A DNA stretch of 64,000 nt from Flavobacteriaceae bacterium. GTDB lineage: Bacteria > Bacteroidota > Bacteroidia > Flavobacteriales > Flavobacteriaceae. The stretch is from NCBI GenBank assembly GCA_031277535.1, contig JAITMD010000020.1, forward strand, positions 1 through 64,000, given 5' to 3'. Below are positions 50,205 to 60,936 of the stretch, piece after piece (the stretch's first letter is position 1; each line of letters opens with the position of its first letter). The notes under the pieces are model-generated. The model did no database searches. It was not told the origin of the DNA and saw only the letters and a program-made list of their open reading frames with translations. The position numbers and the translations under genes were made by a program.

Positions 50205-51866
50205 TTAAAAAACAGTAGAAAATGTTATATGTACAGTTGTGTTATCAAATTTTATTGTTTGATCGGGTTGTTTCCCATTAGCAAACGACAGATTGAACTT
50301 CCCTGATTTTGTCAACATGCCTAATCCAAAACCAAAAGAGTATAAATGATTGTTTTGATTTTGCATTTTGTTTTGTTGAAAAGCGTAATCAATAATACTG
50401 TGTATATATAGGTAGGACGACAAGAGGTATCTGTATTCTGTATTGATAAGCGTGTAGTGAGTAGCGTATAAGCTGTTGTCTTGAAATCCTCTTAGAGAGT
50501 TATTACCTCCTAAGCGAATTAACTCATTTAATAAATAGGTGTCGCTGTATAAGCCATGTGTGCGCCAACGTATATATAGGTATGAAGTGGGCGAAAGCAT
50601 TGCATTTTTTTGTAGGTCCAAAGCTAAGGATGATTGATCGATTTTATTGTTTTCAAGTGTTCGCGTACCTAATGCACCAGTTATTTCTACCTTATAATCT
50701 ATAGGAAATAGAGGTTGTTCTATGTTGTTTTTCACCAATAGGTACGAGGCTTGTATAAAAGTGTTTTTATAATTGTCTATGGCAGATAGATTAGTATTTG
50801 TGGTAGAGGTGGTGCTTTTGTATCCTAAATATATGCGATGGTTGTATGATAGATAGTAACCTAATTGTAGGTTGGTTTGTGAGTTTTGATAGATGGTATC
50901 TTGGCGTTGTATGTTTAGCGCTCCTTTTAGCGCTATAGGGGTTTTGAATATAAAAGGTAGTTCTGCATCAAAGTTAAATGTACTTTGCTTGTTGCCATCG
51001 TTTTTCCAATAGAGGTTTAATGCTTCTCCTCTGTTGAGGATGTTTAAAAGTTTTAAATCTAAGTAGCCATTAAGTGCAAATTTACTGTCCTGGTTGTTTC
51101 CAAAACCAAAATAACCATCAAACTGGTTGACATTCTTTTTAGCCAGGTATAAATAGAGAATAGTGTTGTTGTCTGTAAATAAGGTTTCGGCAGGTTTTAT
51201 CTCTTTTACAAATGCTAAATCGTTTACTTGTTTGGTTATTTTATGTACAGTTGCATTATTGTAAGTTTGGTTTAGTTCTTTTTTATAGGCACGAGCAATA
51301 ATGTGTAGTGGTAGTTTGTCTTTTGTTTGCACCTGTACAGCATTTAGTTTGCGTGGATTTCTATAGTCGTTCAGTAAAAGCTCACCATATAAGGTGTCGT
51401 TTTTTATTTGATGATTTGTTAGCTTTACTGTTGTAGTGCCTTCTCCTTGTTGTTCTAATAGAGAGGTGTATTTTTTAATATAGCTTTCCATTTCTTGTAA
51501 TGGAATTGTATGTGTGTTGTTTTTGATGCCCAACTTTGTGCTAATTGCTATAGGTATAGTAGGGGTAGAAATTGTAAGATGTTTGATTTGTTTTTTTAAA
51601 TCAAACAAATAGGTATAGGTATTAGCATTGACATTAATTGTTCTTGTGAGGTTTAAGTAGCCCATTTTGAACAAGTTTTCTTCAATATATTTTTCGTTTT
51701 CTTCTAAAGAATAGATGGTTAGGTGTGATTTTTGATAATTAAATGAGTCTAAAACATTTTGTTCTTGTTCTTGGTTCGATTTTAAAATCAAATGATAAGT
51801 GTGGTCTTGTGCCCTTAATACATTAGGGAGGGTTAGCCATAGAAGTATTAAAAGGTAGTTTTTCAA
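50205..51866 (-). CDS. BamA/TamA-like outer membrane beta-barrel protein
   Basis: The protein is 553 residues. A signal peptide (MKNYLLILLWLTLPNVLRAQ) begins directly at a TTG codon, and no ATG precedes it in frame, so TTG is the start. The N-terminal 240 residues look like POTRA-type domains (TTVKLTNHQIKNDTLYGELL, IARAYKKELNQTYNNATVHK). The rest is a predicted 16-strand barrel with GGNNSLRGFQDNSLYATHYT near 455-474 (the conserved RGF motif of the surface antigen/D15 family) and ends in VHITFSTVF with a final Phe, as barrel proteins do. It resembles TamA or a two-partner secretion pore. It probably sits in an operon with rlmB. Confidence 0.8.
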   Translation of the reverse strand: MKNYLLILLWLTLPNVLRAQDHTYHLILKSNQEQEQNVLDSFNYQKSHLTIYSLEENEKYIEENLFKMGYLNLTRTINVNANTYTYLFDLKKQIKHLTISTPTIPIAISTKLGIKNNTHTIPLQEMESYIKKYTSLLEQQGEGTTTVKLTNHQIKNDTLYGELLLNDYRNPRKLNAVQVQTKDKLPLHIIARAYKKELNQTYNNATVHKITKQVNDLAFVKEIKPAETLFTDNNTILYLYLAKKNVNQFDGYFGFGNNQDSKFALNGYLDLKLLNILNRGEALNLYWKNDGNKQSTFNFDAELPFIFKTPIALKGALNIQRQDTIYQNSQTNLQLGYYLSYNHRIYLGYKSTTSTTNTNLSAIDNYKNTFIQASYLLVKNNIEQPLFPIDYKVEITGALGTRTLENNKIDQSSLALDLQKNAMLSPTSYLYIRWRTHGLYSDTYLLNELIRLGGNNSLRGFQDNSLYATHYTLINTEYRYLLSSYLYIHSIIDYAFQQNKMQNQNNHLYSFGFGLGMLTKSGKFNLSFANGKQPDQTIKFDNTTVHITFSTVF

Positions 51867-51950
51867 GAGGAATAATTTTAGTCTAAAAGTACATTAAAAA
51901 TAGTATAGGCAAAAAAAAATTAATAGAGTTGAAAATTAATGCTTTGCGTT

Positions 51951-51980
51951 TTGGAAAGTTAAAAAATATTTATACATTTG
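51951..51980 (+). promoter_or_regulatory. Promoter of the rpsL ribosomal operon
   Basis: TTG, 19 bases, then TACATTTG: both elements at the optimum spacing and a perfect -7 box. The leader to the rpsL ATG is about 47 bases. This is the best promoter in the window. Confidence 0.72.
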
Positions 51981-52033
51981 CAACCCCGTATATAGTGCGG
52001 AATAATATATTGTAGAAATTATTAATAAACATT

Positions 52034-52414
52034 ATGCCAACAATTCAACAATTAGTAAGAACAGGGAGAACCCAATTGACTAAGAAGAGTAAATCGGTTG
52101 CTTTGGATTCTTGTCCTCAAAGAAGAGGAGTTTGTACGCGTGTTTATACTACTACACCTAAAAAACCAAACTCTGCAATGCGTAAAGTTGCAAGGGTACG
52201 TTTGACAAATGGTAATGAAGTAAACGCATACATCCCAGGAGAAGGACACAATTTACAAGAGCACTCGATAGTATTAGTTAGAGGTGGAAGGGTAAAAGAT
52301 TTGCCAGGTGTTAGATACCACATCGTACGTGGTGCTTTGGATACTGCTGGAGTAAACGGTAGAACTCAAAGAAGATCTAAATACGGAGCAAAACGTCCTA
52401 AAGACAAAAAATAA
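52034..52414 (+). CDS. rpsL: Ribosomal protein S12
   Basis: The protein is 126 residues, the usual length. The decoding-centre loops are wild type: [18 protein letters not shown] near 41-58 and [13 protein letters not shown] near 88-100, with lysines at both positions where streptomycin resistance mutations are known. S12 helps in tRNA selection in the 30S A site. It is the first gene of the cluster and sits behind a strong promoter. Confidence 0.98.
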   Translation: MPTIQQLVRTGRTQLTKKSKSVALDSCPQRRGVCTRVYTTTPKKPNSAMRKVARVRLTNGNEVNAYIPGEGHNLQEHSIVLVRGGRVKDLPGVRYHIVRGALDTAGVNGRTQRRSKYGAKRPKDKK

Positions 52415-52439
52415 TCGTTTAAACGTTTAAGACAAAGAC

Positions 52440-52916
52440 ATGAGAAAAAGACAGGCGAAAAAGAGACCTCTTTTACCAGATCCAAAATTTAATGATCAAT
52501 TAGTGACGCGTTTTGTAAATAACTTAATGTGGGACGGTAAGAAGTCAACTGCTTTTAAAGTATTTTATGATGCTTTAGAAATCGTTGAAGAGAAAAAACA
52601 AGATGAAGAAAAAACTTCATTAGAAGTTTGGAAAGATGCATTAACTAACGTTATGCCACACGTAGAAGTTCGTTCTCGTCGTGTTGGTGGAGCTACATTC
52701 CAAATTCCAATGCAAATTCGTCCAGATAGAAAAATTTCTATGGCGATGAAATGGATGATTTTGTATGCGAGAAAAAGAAATGAGAAGTCTATGGCTGCTA
52801 AATTAGCGTCTGAAATCTTAGCTGCTGCTAAAGAAGAAGGAGCTGCTGTTAAGAAAAGAATGGATACTCATAAAATGGCTGAGGCTAATAAAGCTTTCTC
52901 TCACTTCAGATTTTAA
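52440..52916 (+). CDS. rpsG: Ribosomal protein S7
   Basis: The protein is 158 residues ([20 protein letters not shown]), with the RNA-binding loop and the conserved segment [19 protein letters not shown] near 78-96. S7 starts assembly of the 30S head and contacts the E-site tRNA. It follows rpsL by 25 bases and precedes fusA, the classical str operon order. Confidence 0.98.
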   Translation: MRKRQAKKRPLLPDPKFNDQLVTRFVNNLMWDGKKSTAFKVFYDALEIVEEKKQDEEKTSLEVWKDALTNVMPHVEVRSRRVGGATFQIPMQIRPDRKISMAMKWMILYARKRNEKSMAAKLASEILAAAKEEGAAVKKRMDTHKMAEANKAFSHFRF

Positions 52917-52937
52917 TCCATACAGAAACTATATACA

Positions 52938-55073
52938 ATGGCAAGAGATTTAAAATATACAAGAAATATTGGTATCGCTGCTCACATCGATGCTGGTAAG
53001 ACAACTACGACAGAGCGTATTTTGTTCTATACAGGTAAAAACCATAAGATTGGAGAAACTCACGAAGGGTCTTCAACAATGGACTGGATGGAGCAAGAGG
53101 CTGAAAGAGGTATTACTATTACATCGGCAGCTACTACTTGTACTTGGAGTTTCCCAACAAATCAAGGAGCTAAGTTACCAGAATCTATGGAGTACCACTT
53201 CAATATTATTGATACTCCAGGACACGTTGACTTTACTGTAGAGGTAAACCGTTCTTTACGTGTATTAGATGGATTAGTATTCTTGTTTAGTGCAGTTGAT
53301 GGTGTTGAGCCTCAATCTGAAACTAACTGGAGATTAGCTGATAACTATAGAGTTCCACGTATGGGATTCGTTAATAAGATGGACCGTCAAGGTGCAAACT
53401 TCTTAATGGTTTGTCAGCAAGTTAAAGATATGTTGAAATCTAATGCTGTGCCAATCGTATTACCAATTGGTGATGAGGCAGATTTCAAAGGAGTAGTTGA
53501 TTTAGTTAAAAACCGTGCTATTGTATGGCATGATGAGAATAACGGAACAACTTTTGACGTTGTTGAGATTCCAGCTGATATGGCTGCGGAAGTAAAACAA
53601 TACAGAGGTCAGTTAATCGAAGAAATCGCTGCTTATGATGAAAATCTTCTTGAGAAATATATGGAAGATGAGAATTCAATCACAGAGGATGAAATTCACG
53701 TAGCTTTACGTGCAGCAACTCTTGATATGAGTATCATCCCTATGACTTGTGGATCTTCATTCAAAAATAAAGGAGTTCAGTTCATGTTAGATGCTGTTTG
53801 TCGTTACTTACCTTCTCCAATGGATAAGGAAGGTATTGAAGGAACAAATCCTGATACTGAAGAGCCAATCGTACGTAAACCATCTGTAACTGAGCCATTC
53901 GCTGCGTTAGCATTTAAAATCGCTACTGACCCATTCGTAGGTCGTTTAGCTTTCTTTAGAGCTTATTCAGGACACTTAGATGCTGGATCTTATGTATTGA
54001 ATACTCGTTCTGGAAACAAAGAGCGTATTTCTCGTATCTACCAAATGCACGCTAACAAACAAAACCCAGTAGAATATATTGAAGCTGGAGATATTGGAGC
54101 TGCTGTAGGATTTAAAGATATCAAAACTGGAGATACTTTATGTGATGAAAAACATCCTATCGTATTAGAAAGCATGGTATTCCCTGATCCAGTAATCGGT
54201 ATCGCTATTGAACCAAAAACAAAAGCGGATATGGATAAAATGGGTACTGCTTTAGCTAAATTAGCTGAGGAGGATCCAACTTTTACAGTTAAAACTGACC
54301 AAGCGTCTGGACAAACTGTAATTTCTGGTATGGGTGAGTTACACTTAGACGTACTTATCGATCGTATGAGACGTGAGTTTAAAGTTGAAGTTAATCAAGG
54401 TGAGCCTCAAGTTGAGTACAAAGAAGCTCTTACACGTGAAGCACAACATAGAGAAGCTTATAAAAAGCAATCTGGTGGACGTGGTAAGTTTGCTGATATC
54501 GTATTCAAAATTGGTCCAGCTGATGAAGTTGATGGAAAACCATTCGTAGGATTACAATTCGTAAACGAAGTAAAAGGTGGTAACGTTCCTAAAGAATATA
54601 TCCCTTCTGTAGAGAAAGGATTTAAAGAGGCGATGAAACAAGGACCTTTGGCTGGATTCGAAATGGATTCAATGAAAGTAACTTTAACTGACGGTTCTTA
54701 CCACGCGGTTGACTCGGATGCATTATCTTTCGAATTAGCTGCTAAAATGGGTTACAAAGCTGCTGCTAAAGCTGCTGGTGCTATCATTTTAGAGCCAATC
54801 ATGAAGTTAGAAGTATTGACTCCAGAAGAAAACATGGGAGATATCGTTGGGGATTTGAACCGTCGTCGTGGACAAATCAACAATATGGATGACAGAAATG
54901 GAGCTAAAGTTGTTAAGGCTTCTGTACCATTATCTGAAATGTTTGGATATGTTACTACATTGAGAACATTATCATCTGGTAGAGCTACTTCTACAATGGA
55001 GTTCTCTCACTATGCTGAGACACCTTCTAACATTTCTGAAGGAGTTATCGCTAAAGCTAAAGGAAACGCTTAA
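52938..55073 (+). CDS. fusA: Elongation factor G
   Basis: The protein is 711 residues. G1 [15 protein letters not shown] near 15-29, G3 [12 protein letters not shown] near 92-103 and G4 NKMDRQGA near 146-153 mark the GTPase; YGYVTTLR-like and [14 protein letters not shown] near 514-527 belong to domains IV-V. It drives translocation on the ribosome. The tuf gene that follows fusA in E. coli is absent; rpsJ begins 12 bases later. Confidence 0.98.
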   Translation: MARDLKYTRNIGIAAHIDAGKTTTTERILFYTGKNHKIGETHEGSSTMDWMEQEAERGITITSAATTCTWSFPTNQGAKLPESMEYHFNIIDTPGHVDFTVEVNRSLRVLDGLVFLFSAVDGVEPQSETNWRLADNYRVPRMGFVNKMDRQGANFLMVCQQVKDMLKSNAVPIVLPIGDEADFKGVVDLVKNRAIVWHDENNGTTFDVVEIPADMAAEVKQYRGQLIEEIAAYDENLLEKYMEDENSITEDEIHVALRAATLDMSIIPMTCGSSFKNKGVQFMLDAVCRYLPSPMDKEGIEGTNPDTEEPIVRKPSVTEPFAALAFKIATDPFVGRLAFFRAYSGHLDAGSYVLNTRSGNKERISRIYQMHANKQNPVEYIEAGDIGAAVGFKDIKTGDTLCDEKHPIVLESMVFPDPVIGIAIEPKTKADMDKMGTALAKLAEEDPTFTVKTDQASGQTVISGMGELHLDVLIDRMRREFKVEVNQGEPQVEYKEALTREAQHREAYKKQSGGRGKFADIVFKIGPADEVDGKPFVGLQFVNEVKGGNVPKEYIPSVEKGFKEAMKQGPLAGFEMDSMKVTLTDGSYHAVDSDALSFELAAKMGYKAAAKAAGAIILEPIMKLEVLTPEENMGDIVGDLNRRRGQINNMDDRNGAKVVKASVPLSEMFGYVTTLRTLSSGRATSTMEFSHYAETPSNISEGVIAKAKGNA

Positions 55074-55085
55074 TCTAAGAGAAAA

Positions 55086-55391
55086 ATGAGTCAAAAAATC
55101 AGAATAAAATTAAAATCTTACGATCATATGTTGGTTGATAAATCAGCAGAGAAAATCGTAAAAACTGTAAAAAGTACAGGAGCAGTTGTAACTGGACCAA
55201 TTCCATTACCAACTAACAAAAAAATCTTTACTGTTTTACGTTCTCCACACGTGAACAAAAAAGCAAGAGAGCAGTTTGAAGTTAGTTCATACAAAAGATT
55301 GTTAGATATCTATTCTTCTTCTTCAAAAACAATTGACGCTTTAATGAAATTAGAGTTGCCAAGTGGTGTTGAAGTTGAGATTAAAGTGTGA
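55086..55391 (+). CDS. rpsJ: Ribosomal protein S10
   Basis: The protein is 101 residues ([20 protein letters not shown]) with the conserved loop [20 protein letters not shown] near 36-55. S10 also is the NusE transcription factor that takes part in antitermination. It lies 12 bases after fusA and 114 bases before rplC, the only large gap in the cluster. Confidence 0.97.
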   Translation: MSQKIRIKLKSYDHMLVDKSAEKIVKTVKSTGAVVTGPIPLPTNKKIFTVLRSPHVNKKAREQFEVSSYKRLLDIYSSSSKTIDALMKLELPSGVEVEIKV

Positions 55392-55422
55392 TCTTAAACA
55401 TTCAATAAGTAATATATAAAAG

Positions 55423-55462
55423 ATAAGTATTGAGGTGGATAGCACTTCAATACTTATTCTTT
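55423..55462 (+). terminator. Hairpin between rpsJ and rplC (terminator or L3/L4-type attenuator)
   Basis: A perfect 11-base stem (55423-55433 with 55447-55457) with a 13-base loop is followed by a short T-rich tract. In a cluster whose other gaps are mostly under 30 bases, it is the only candidate regulatory structure and lies where the S10 operon leader regulated by L4 sits in other bacteria. It may be a simple terminator that splits the str and S10 transcripts. Confidence 0.5.
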
Positions 55463-55505
55463 TCAAGTGAATAAAATAAACATTATTAATTATAAATAAA
55501 TATTT

Positions 55506-56123
55506 ATGTCTGGGTTAATTGGTAAAAAAATCGGCATGACTAGTATTTTCGATGAAAATGGAAAAAATATTCCATGTACAGTAATCGAATTAGGTCCAAA
55601 TGTCGTTACCCAAGTCAGAACCATAGAGGTTGACGGGTATGAAGCGTTACAACTTGGTTTCGATGACAAGACAGAGAAGCATTCTACAAAAGCTGAGTTA
55701 GGTCACTTTAAGAAAGCTGGTACATCTGCTAAGAAAAAAGTCGTTGAAATTAAAGAATTCGCAGGAGAGTATAAATTAGGTGATGTTATCACAGCTGATT
55801 TATTCATGGAAGGTGAATTTGTAGACGTTCAAGGAGTATCTAAAGGTAAAGGTTTCCAAGGGGTAGTTAAACGTCACGGATTTGGTGGGGTTGGACAAGT
55901 AACTCACGGACAAAAAAACCGTTTAAGAGCACCTGGATCTGTAGGAGCTTCTTCTTATCCATCAAGAGTATTCAAAGGAATGCGTATGGCAGGAAGAATG
56001 GGTGGAGTAAATGTAACAGTACAAAATCTTAGAGTTTTAAAAGTAGTTGCTGATAAGAATCTACTTGTGGTTAAAGGAGCAATTCCAGGACACAAAAACT
56101 CTTATGTAATCGTTCAGAAGTAA
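55506..56123 (+). CDS. rplC: Ribosomal protein L3
   Basis: The protein is 205 residues ([20 protein letters not shown]). The central extension [20 protein letters not shown] near 117-136 reaches toward the peptidyl-transferase centre; its Gln in the HGFGG-Q loop is the methylated site in some bacteria. L3 is an early assembly protein of the 50S subunit. Its stop codon overlaps the rplD start (TAATG). Confidence 0.98.
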   Translation: MSGLIGKKIGMTSIFDENGKNIPCTVIELGPNVVTQVRTIEVDGYEALQLGFDDKTEKHSTKAELGHFKKAGTSAKKKVVEIKEFAGEYKLGDVITADLFMEGEFVDVQGVSKGKGFQGVVKRHGFGGVGQVTHGQKNRLRAPGSVGASSYPSRVFKGMRMAGRMGGVNVTVQNLRVLKVVADKNLLVVKGAIPGHKNSYVIVQK

Positions 56124-56752
56124 TGGAAGTAAAAGTTTTAGATATCACAGGAAAAGATACTGGTAGAAAAGTTGAACTTTTAGATTCAGTATTCGGTGTA
56201 GAACCAAATAATCATGCAGTATATCTTGATGTTAAACAATATTTAGCAAATCAAAGACAAGGTACTCATAAAGCTAAAGAAAGAGCTGAGATCTCTGGAA
56301 GTACTCGCAAGATTAAAAAACAAAAAGGAACAGGAACTGCGAGAGCAGGAAGTATTAAATCTCCAGTGTTCCGTGGAGGAGGTAGAGTTTTCGGACCAAG
56401 ACCAAGAAGCTACTCTTTCAAATTGAACAAAGGTTTAAAACGTTTAGCGAGAAAATCTGCTTTTTCAATCAAGATGCAAGAGTCAAATTTAATCGTAGTT
56501 GAAAACTTTAATTTCGAAGCTCCAAGTACAAAAGCATTCATCAAAGTATTGAGTGGTTTAGGGTTGGAAAATAAAAAATCTCTATTTGTGTTTGGTGAAT
56601 CAAATAAAAATGTATATTTGTCATCACGCAATTTAGGGAAGGCTGCTGTTGTAACTAATTCTGAATTAAGTACTTACGCTATTTTAAACGCGGGAAGTTT
56701 AGTATTAACAGAGGGTTCTGTAGCAGGAATTGTTGAAAATTTAAGCAAATAA
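56123..56752 (+). CDS. rplD: Ribosomal protein L4
   Basis: The protein is 209 residues. The long loop around residues 45-95 ([39 protein letters not shown]) lines the peptide exit tunnel. L4 represses its own operon in E. coli; whether it does so here is unknown, but the hairpin before rplC would be a possible target. It overlaps rplC by one base. Confidence 0.98.
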   Translation: MEVKVLDITGKDTGRKVELLDSVFGVEPNNHAVYLDVKQYLANQRQGTHKAKERAEISGSTRKIKKQKGTGTARAGSIKSPVFRGGGRVFGPRPRSYSFKLNKGLKRLARKSAFSIKMQESNLIVVENFNFEAPSTKAFIKVLSGLGLENKKSLFVFGESNKNVYLSSRNLGKAAVVTNSELSTYAILNAGSLVLTEGSVAGIVENLSK

Positions 56753-56759
56753 TAAGAAC

Positions 56760-57050
56760 ATGAGTGTTTTAATTAAGCCTATAATTACGGAAAAAATCAC
56801 TAAAGATGGTGAGGTTTTCGGCCGTTACGGTTTCGTAGTAGATAAAAGAGTTAACAAAATTGAGATCAAAAAAGCGGTTGAGGCTGCTTATGGTGTTACT
56901 GTTGTTAATGTTAATACTATGAACGTTGGTGCAAAACGTTCTGTTAAGTATACAAAGAGCGGAATGATCCAAGCGAAAACTAACGCTTACAAAAAAGCGA
57001 TAGTTGAATTGAAAGAAGGAGATAGTATAGACTTTTATTCAAATATCTAA
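56760..57050 (+). CDS. rplW: Ribosomal protein L23
   Basis: The protein is 96 residues (MSVLIKPIITEKITKDGEVF) with VDKRVNKIEIKKAVEAAYGV near 28-47, the family signature. L23 surrounds the tunnel exit and is a docking site for trigger factor and the signal recognition particle. It lies 7 bases after rplD. Confidence 0.97.
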   Translation: MSVLIKPIITEKITKDGEVFGRYGFVVDKRVNKIEIKKAVEAAYGVTVVNVNTMNVGAKRSVKYTKSGMIQAKTNAYKKAIVELKEGDSIDFYSNI

Positions 57051-57056
57051 TAAATA

Positions 57057-57881
57057 ATGTCAGTTAGAAAATTAAAACCTATTACCCCAGGTCAGCGTTT
57101 TAGAGTTGTGAATAGTTTTGACGCTATTACAACTGATAAGCCGGAGCGTAGTTTACTTGCACCGAAAAAAAAATCTGGAGGTAGAAATAGTCAAGGAAAA
57201 ATGACCATGCGCTACATGGGTGGTGGTCATAAACAAAGATACCGTTTGGTAGATTTTAAAAGAACTAAAGCTGGAGTTCCTGCTGTAGTTAAAACTATTG
57301 AGTACGATCCAAACCGTTCAGCATTTATTTCTTTAATCGCTTATGCAGATGGAGCTAAGTCTTACATTATTGCTCAAAGTGGTTTGAAAGTTGGACAAAC
57401 TGTAGTTTCAGGACCTGAAGCTTCACCTGAGGTAGGAAATGCAATGCCTTTAAGCAAAATTCCATTAGGAACTGTTATTTCTTGCATCGAATTACGCCCT
57501 GGACAAGGAGCTGTAATCGCTCGTTCAGCTGGAACATTTGCTCAGTTAGTTGCGAGAGATGGTAAATATGCTACTATCAAAATGCCATCTGGAGAGATCC
57601 GTTTGATTTTGTTAGAGTGTATGGCTACAATCGGAGCTGTATCTAATCATGATCACCAATTAATCGTTTCTGGTAAAGCTGGTAGATCAAGATGGTTAGG
57701 AAGAAGACCAAGAACAAGACCAGTAGCTATGAACCCGGTAGATCATCCAATGGGAGGTGGAGAAGGTCGTTCGTCAGGAGGACACCCACGTTCAAGAAAA
57801 GGTTTACCTGCTAAAGGTTATAGAACTCGTTCTAAGGTTAAGTCGAGTAATAAGTATATCGTTGAACGTAGAAAGAAATAA
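57057..57881 (+). CDS. rplB: Ribosomal protein L2
   Basis: The protein is 274 residues with [19 protein letters not shown] near 50-68 and the catalytic-centre-near [20 protein letters not shown] near 223-242 with its conserved His. L2 is needed to join the subunits and for peptidyl transfer. It lies 6 bases after rplW. Confidence 0.98.
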   Translation: MSVRKLKPITPGQRFRVVNSFDAITTDKPERSLLAPKKKSGGRNSQGKMTMRYMGGGHKQRYRLVDFKRTKAGVPAVVKTIEYDPNRSAFISLIAYADGAKSYIIAQSGLKVGQTVVSGPEASPEVGNAMPLSKIPLGTVISCIELRPGQGAVIARSAGTFAQLVARDGKYATIKMPSGEIRLILLECMATIGAVSNHDHQLIVSGKAGRSRWLGRRPRTRPVAMNPVDHPMGGGEGRSSGGHPRSRKGLPAKGYRTRSKVKSSNKYIVERRKK

Positions 57882-57892
57882 AAGATTAAGAC

Positions 57893-58171
57893 ATGGCACG
57901 TTCGTTAAAAAAAGGACCTTATGTTCACTATAAATTAGAGAAAAAAGTTCAACAAAATATTGAAGGAGGAAATAAAGGAGTTGTTAAGACATGGTCTAGA
58001 GCTTCAATGATTACTCCAGATTTCGTTGGTCAAACTATTGCAGTGCATAATGGTCGTCAGTTTGTTCCTGTTTATGTTACAGAGAACATGGTAGGACATA
58101 AATTAGGTGAATTTTCTCCAACAAGATCTTTTAGAGGTCATGCTGGTGCAAAGAATAAAGGTAAAAAATAA
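57893..58171 (+). CDS. rpsS: Ribosomal protein S19
   Basis: The protein is 92 residues ([20 protein letters not shown]) with the signature [20 protein letters not shown] near 49-68 and [16 protein letters not shown]19 pairs with S13 in the 30S head. Sits 11 bases after rplB. Confidence 0.98.
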   Translation: MARSLKKGPYVHYKLEKKVQQNIEGGNKGVVKTWSRASMITPDFVGQTIAVHNGRQFVPVYVTENMVGHKLGEFSPTRSFRGHAGAKNKGKK

Positions 58172-58180
58172 TAAGAAGCT

Positions 58181-58591
58181 ATGGGAGTTCGTAAAAGAGA
58201 GAGAGCTGAGCAAATAAAAGAAGCTAACAAGCAAGTTGCTTTTGCTAAGCTAAATAATTGCCCTACTTCTCCAAGAAAGATGCGCTTAGTAGCGGATTTA
58301 GTAAGAGGTCTGAAAGTAGAAAAAGCTTTAAATATATTAAAATTCAGTTCAAAAGATGCTTCTCGTAGTTTAGAGAAATTACTTTTGTCTGCAATTGCTA
58401 ACTGGCAAGCTAAAAACAGCGAAGCTAATATTGAAGAAGCTGGTTTAGTTGTGAAAGAAATTAGAGTAGATGGAGGAATGATGTTGAAAAGACTTCGTCC
58501 TGCACCTCAAGGAAGAGCACACAGAATAAGAAAACGTTCTAATCACGTAACAATCGTATTAGGATCTAATAATAACACACAAAGCAATTAA
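58181..58591 (+). CDS. rplV: Ribosomal protein L22
   Basis: The protein is 136 residues. The N-terminal globular region has [19 protein letters not shown] near 26-44, and the beta hairpin [20 protein letters not shown] near 100-119 reaches into the exit tunnel, where macrolide resistance changes can arise; it looks intact here. Sits 9 bases after rpsS. Confidence 0.97.
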   Translation: MGVRKRERAEQIKEANKQVAFAKLNNCPTSPRKMRLVADLVRGLKVEKALNILKFSSKDASRSLEKLLLSAIANWQAKNSEANIEEAGLVVKEIRVDGGMMLKRLRPAPQGRAHRIRKRSNHVTIVLGSNNNTQSN

Positions 58592-58599
58592 TAAGCAGT

Positions 58600-59319
58600 A
58601 TGGGACAAAAAACTAATCCAATCGGGAATCGTCTTGGTATTATTAGAGGATGGGACTCAAACTGGTATGGTGGTAATGACTATGGTGATAAAATCGCTGA
58701 AGATTTTAAAATCAGAAAGTACATCCATGCTCGTTTATCGAAAGCTAGTGTATCAAAAGTAATCATTGAGAGAACTTTGAAACTTGTAACCGTTACTATC
58801 ACTACTGCAAGACCTGGTATCATTATTGGGAAAGGTGGACAAGAGGTAGACAAGTTGAAAGAGGAATTGAAAAAGATTACTGAGAAGGAAGTTCAAATCA
58901 ATATCTTTGAAATTAAGAGACCTGAGCTTGATGCGTTCTTAGTGGCTGCTAGTATTGCGCGTCAAATCGAAAACAGAATTTCTTACCGTAGAGCAATCCG
59001 TATGGCTATTGGTGCTGCGATGAGAATGAATGCTGAAGGAATCAAAGTTATGATTTCTGGTCGTTTGAATGGAGCTGAAATGGCACGTTCTGAAACTTTC
59101 AAAGATGGACGTATTCCTTTATCAACTTTCAGAGCTGATATTGATTACGCACTTGCAGAAGCTCACACTACTTATGGTAGAATGGGAATCAAAGTGTGGA
59201 TCATGAAAGGTGAGGTTTATGGAAAAAGAGACCTTTCTCCGTTAGCTGGTATGGATAAAAAACAATCTAAACCATCAGGGTCTAAACAAGGAAAACCTAA
59301 CCCACGCAAAAGAAAGTAA
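58600..59319 (+). CDS. rpsC: Ribosomal protein S3
   Basis: The protein is 239 residues. The KH domain carries [20 protein letters not shown] near 68-87 with the GxxG loop, and the C-terminal domain has [20 protein letters not shown] near 164-183. S3 forms the mRNA entry site with S4 and S5. A basic tail ([16 protein letters not shown]) ends the protein. Confidence 0.98.
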   Translation: MGQKTNPIGNRLGIIRGWDSNWYGGNDYGDKIAEDFKIRKYIHARLSKASVSKVIIERTLKLVTVTITTARPGIIIGKGGQEVDKLKEELKKITEKEVQINIFEIKRPELDAFLVAASIARQIENRISYRRAIRMAIGAAMRMNAEGIKVMISGRLNGAEMARSETFKDGRIPLSTFRADIDYALAEAHTTYGRMGIKVWIMKGEVYGKRDLSPLAGMDKKQSKPSGSKQGKPNPRKRK

Positions 59320-59337
59320 TTTTTAAACTGAAGAAAA

Positions 59338-59757
59338 ATGTTACAGCCTAAAAGAACAAAATACCGTAAGGTACAGAAAGGTAAAATGAAAGGGATTTCT
59401 CAAAGAGGGCATGAACTTTCAAATGGTATGTTTGGAATCAAATCTATGGACTCTGCATTTATCACTTCTCGTCAAATCGAAGCTGCGCGTATTGCTGCAA
59501 CTCGTTTTATGAAACGTGAAGGACAATTGTGGATTAAGATTTTCCCAGACAAGCCTATTACTAAAAAGCCTCTTGAAGTACGTATGGGTAAAGGAAAAGG
59601 TGCAGTAGAGTACTGGGTTGCTGTGGTAAAACCAGGAAAAATTATGTTTGAAGTTGGTGGAGTGCCAATTTCTGTAGCTAAAGAAGCTTTACGCTTAGCT
59701 GCTCAAAAACTTCCTGTGAAAACTAAATTTGTAATTGCTAGAGATTTCGAAGCATAA
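59338..59757 (+). CDS. rplP: Ribosomal protein L16
   Basis: The protein is 139 residues ([20 protein letters not shown]) with [20 protein letters not shown] near 59-78 and [20 protein letters not shown] near 82-101, whose Arg is hydroxylated in some bacteria. L16 positions tRNA in the A site. Sits 18 bases after rpsC. Confidence 0.98.
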   Translation: MLQPKRTKYRKVQKGKMKGISQRGHELSNGMFGIKSMDSAFITSRQIEAARIAATRFMKREGQLWIKIFPDKPITKKPLEVRMGKGKGAVEYWVAVVKPGKIMFEVGGVPISVAKEALRLAAQKLPVKTKFVIARDFEA

Positions 59758-59769
59758 TCTAATTTTATC

Positions 59770-59961
59770 ATGAAACAATCTGAAATAGTAAATCTATCTG
59801 TAGCTGACTTACAAACTCAGTTAAATGAGTTAACTAGCACGTTGAATAGCTTAAAAGGTGCTCATGCAATTTCTCCAATCGAGAATCCTATCCAAATTAG
59901 AAATGTGAGAAGAGCTATTGCAAGAGTAAAAACTGAATTAAGCAAAAGAGAGTTACAATAA
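59770..59961 (+). CDS. rpmC: Ribosomal protein L29
   Basis: The protein is 63 residues, wholly helical (MKQSEIVNLSVADLQTQLNE), ending with IRNVRRAIARVKTELSKREL, the typical pattern. It sits beside L23 at the tunnel exit. It follows rplP by 12 bases and lies before rpsQ. Confidence 0.96.
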   Translation: MKQSEIVNLSVADLQTQLNELTSTLNSLKGAHAISPIENPIQIRNVRRAIARVKTELSKRELQ

Positions 59962-59978
59962 TTGTATTCTGCTGAAAG

Positions 59979-60236
59979 ATGGAAAATAGAAAATTAAGAA
60001 AAGAAAGAATAGGTGTTGTTACTAGCAACAAAATGGAGAAATCTATTGTTGTGTCTGAAGTGAACAGAGTAAAGCACCCATTATATGGAAAGTTCGTGTT
60101 GAAAACGAAAAAATACGTTGCACACGACGAAACAAATGACTGCAACATTGGTGATACAGTTAGAATTATGGAGACACGTCCATTATCTAAATCAAAATGT
60201 TGGAGATTAGTTGAAATCATTGAAAGAGCGAAATAA
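59979..60236 (+). CDS. rpsQ: Ribosomal protein S17
   Basis: The protein is 85 residues ([20 protein letters not shown]) with the OB-fold signature [20 protein letters not shown] near 32-51 and [20 protein letters not shown] near 60-79. S17 is a primary binder of 16S rRNA. Its stop ends 2 bases before the rplN start. Confidence 0.97.
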   Translation: MENRKLRKERIGVVTSNKMEKSIVVSEVNRVKHPLYGKFVLKTKKYVAHDETNDCNIGDTVRIMETRPLSKSKCWRLVEIIERAK

Positions 60237-60238
60237 TT

Positions 60239-60607
60239 ATGGTACAACAGGAATCTAGACTTAAAGTAGCAGATAACACGGGAGCAAAAGAAGTTTTGAC
60301 AATCCGTGTTTTAGGAGGAACAAAACGTCGTTATGCCTCTGTAGGAGATAAAATTGTAGTTTCTATTAAGGACGCAACTCCAAACGGAAGTGTAAAGAAA
60401 GGAGCTGTATCAACTGCAGTTGTTGTTCGTACTAAAAAAGAAGTTAGAAGAGCTGATGGTTCGTACATCAGATTTGACGATAACGCATGTGTGTTATTGA
60501 ATGCAGCTGGTGAGATGAGAGGTACTCGTGTATTCGGTCCAGTAGCAAGAGAACTTCGTGAAAAACAATTCATGAAAATTGTATCATTAGCACCTGAGGT
60601 GTTATAA
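60239..60607 (+). CDS. rplN: Ribosomal protein L14
   Basis: The protein is 122 residues ([20 protein letters not shown]) with the hallmark [20 protein letters not shown] near 50-69, then the segment [21 protein letters not shown]14 forms a bridge to the 30S subunit and is the target of the RsfS silencing factor in other bacteria. Confidence 0.98.
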   Translation: MVQQESRLKVADNTGAKEVLTIRVLGGTKRRYASVGDKIVVSIKDATPNGSVKKGAVSTAVVVRTKKEVRRADGSYIRFDDNACVLLNAAGEMRGTRVFGPVARELREKQFMKIVSLAPEVL

Positions 60608-60619
60608 TTCGTTCAAAAA

Positions 60620-60934
60620 ATGATTAAGCTAAAGATAAAAACAGGAGATACAGTACGCGTTATCGCTGGAGATCATAAAGGTCTTGAAGGTAAAGTTGTA
60701 CGTGTATTACGTGAGAAGAACAAAGCTATTGTTGAAGGGGTGAATTTTATTTCAAAACACGTTAAGCCAAGTGCTTCTAACCCTCAAGGTGGAATTGTTA
60801 AAAGAGAAGCTCCACTTCACATTTCTAACTTAGCGATCGTAGATCCTAAGACAAATGAGACTACTAAAGTAGCTATCAAAAATGAAAATGGGAAGAACGT
60901 AAGAGTTTCTAAAAAATCTAATCAAGTATTATAG
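60620..60934 (+). CDS. rplX: Ribosomal protein L24
   Basis: The protein is 104 residues ([20 protein letters not shown]) with the KOW motif [20 protein letters not shown] near 17-36. L24 is one of the two assembly initiators of the 50S subunit. Sits 12 bases after rplN and 2 bases before rplE. Confidence 0.97.
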   Translation: MIKLKIKTGDTVRVIAGDHKGLEGKVVRVLREKNKAIVEGVNFISKHVKPSASNPQGGIVKREAPLHISNLAIVDPKTNETTKVAIKNENGKNVRVSKKSNQVL

Positions 60935-60936
60935 TT

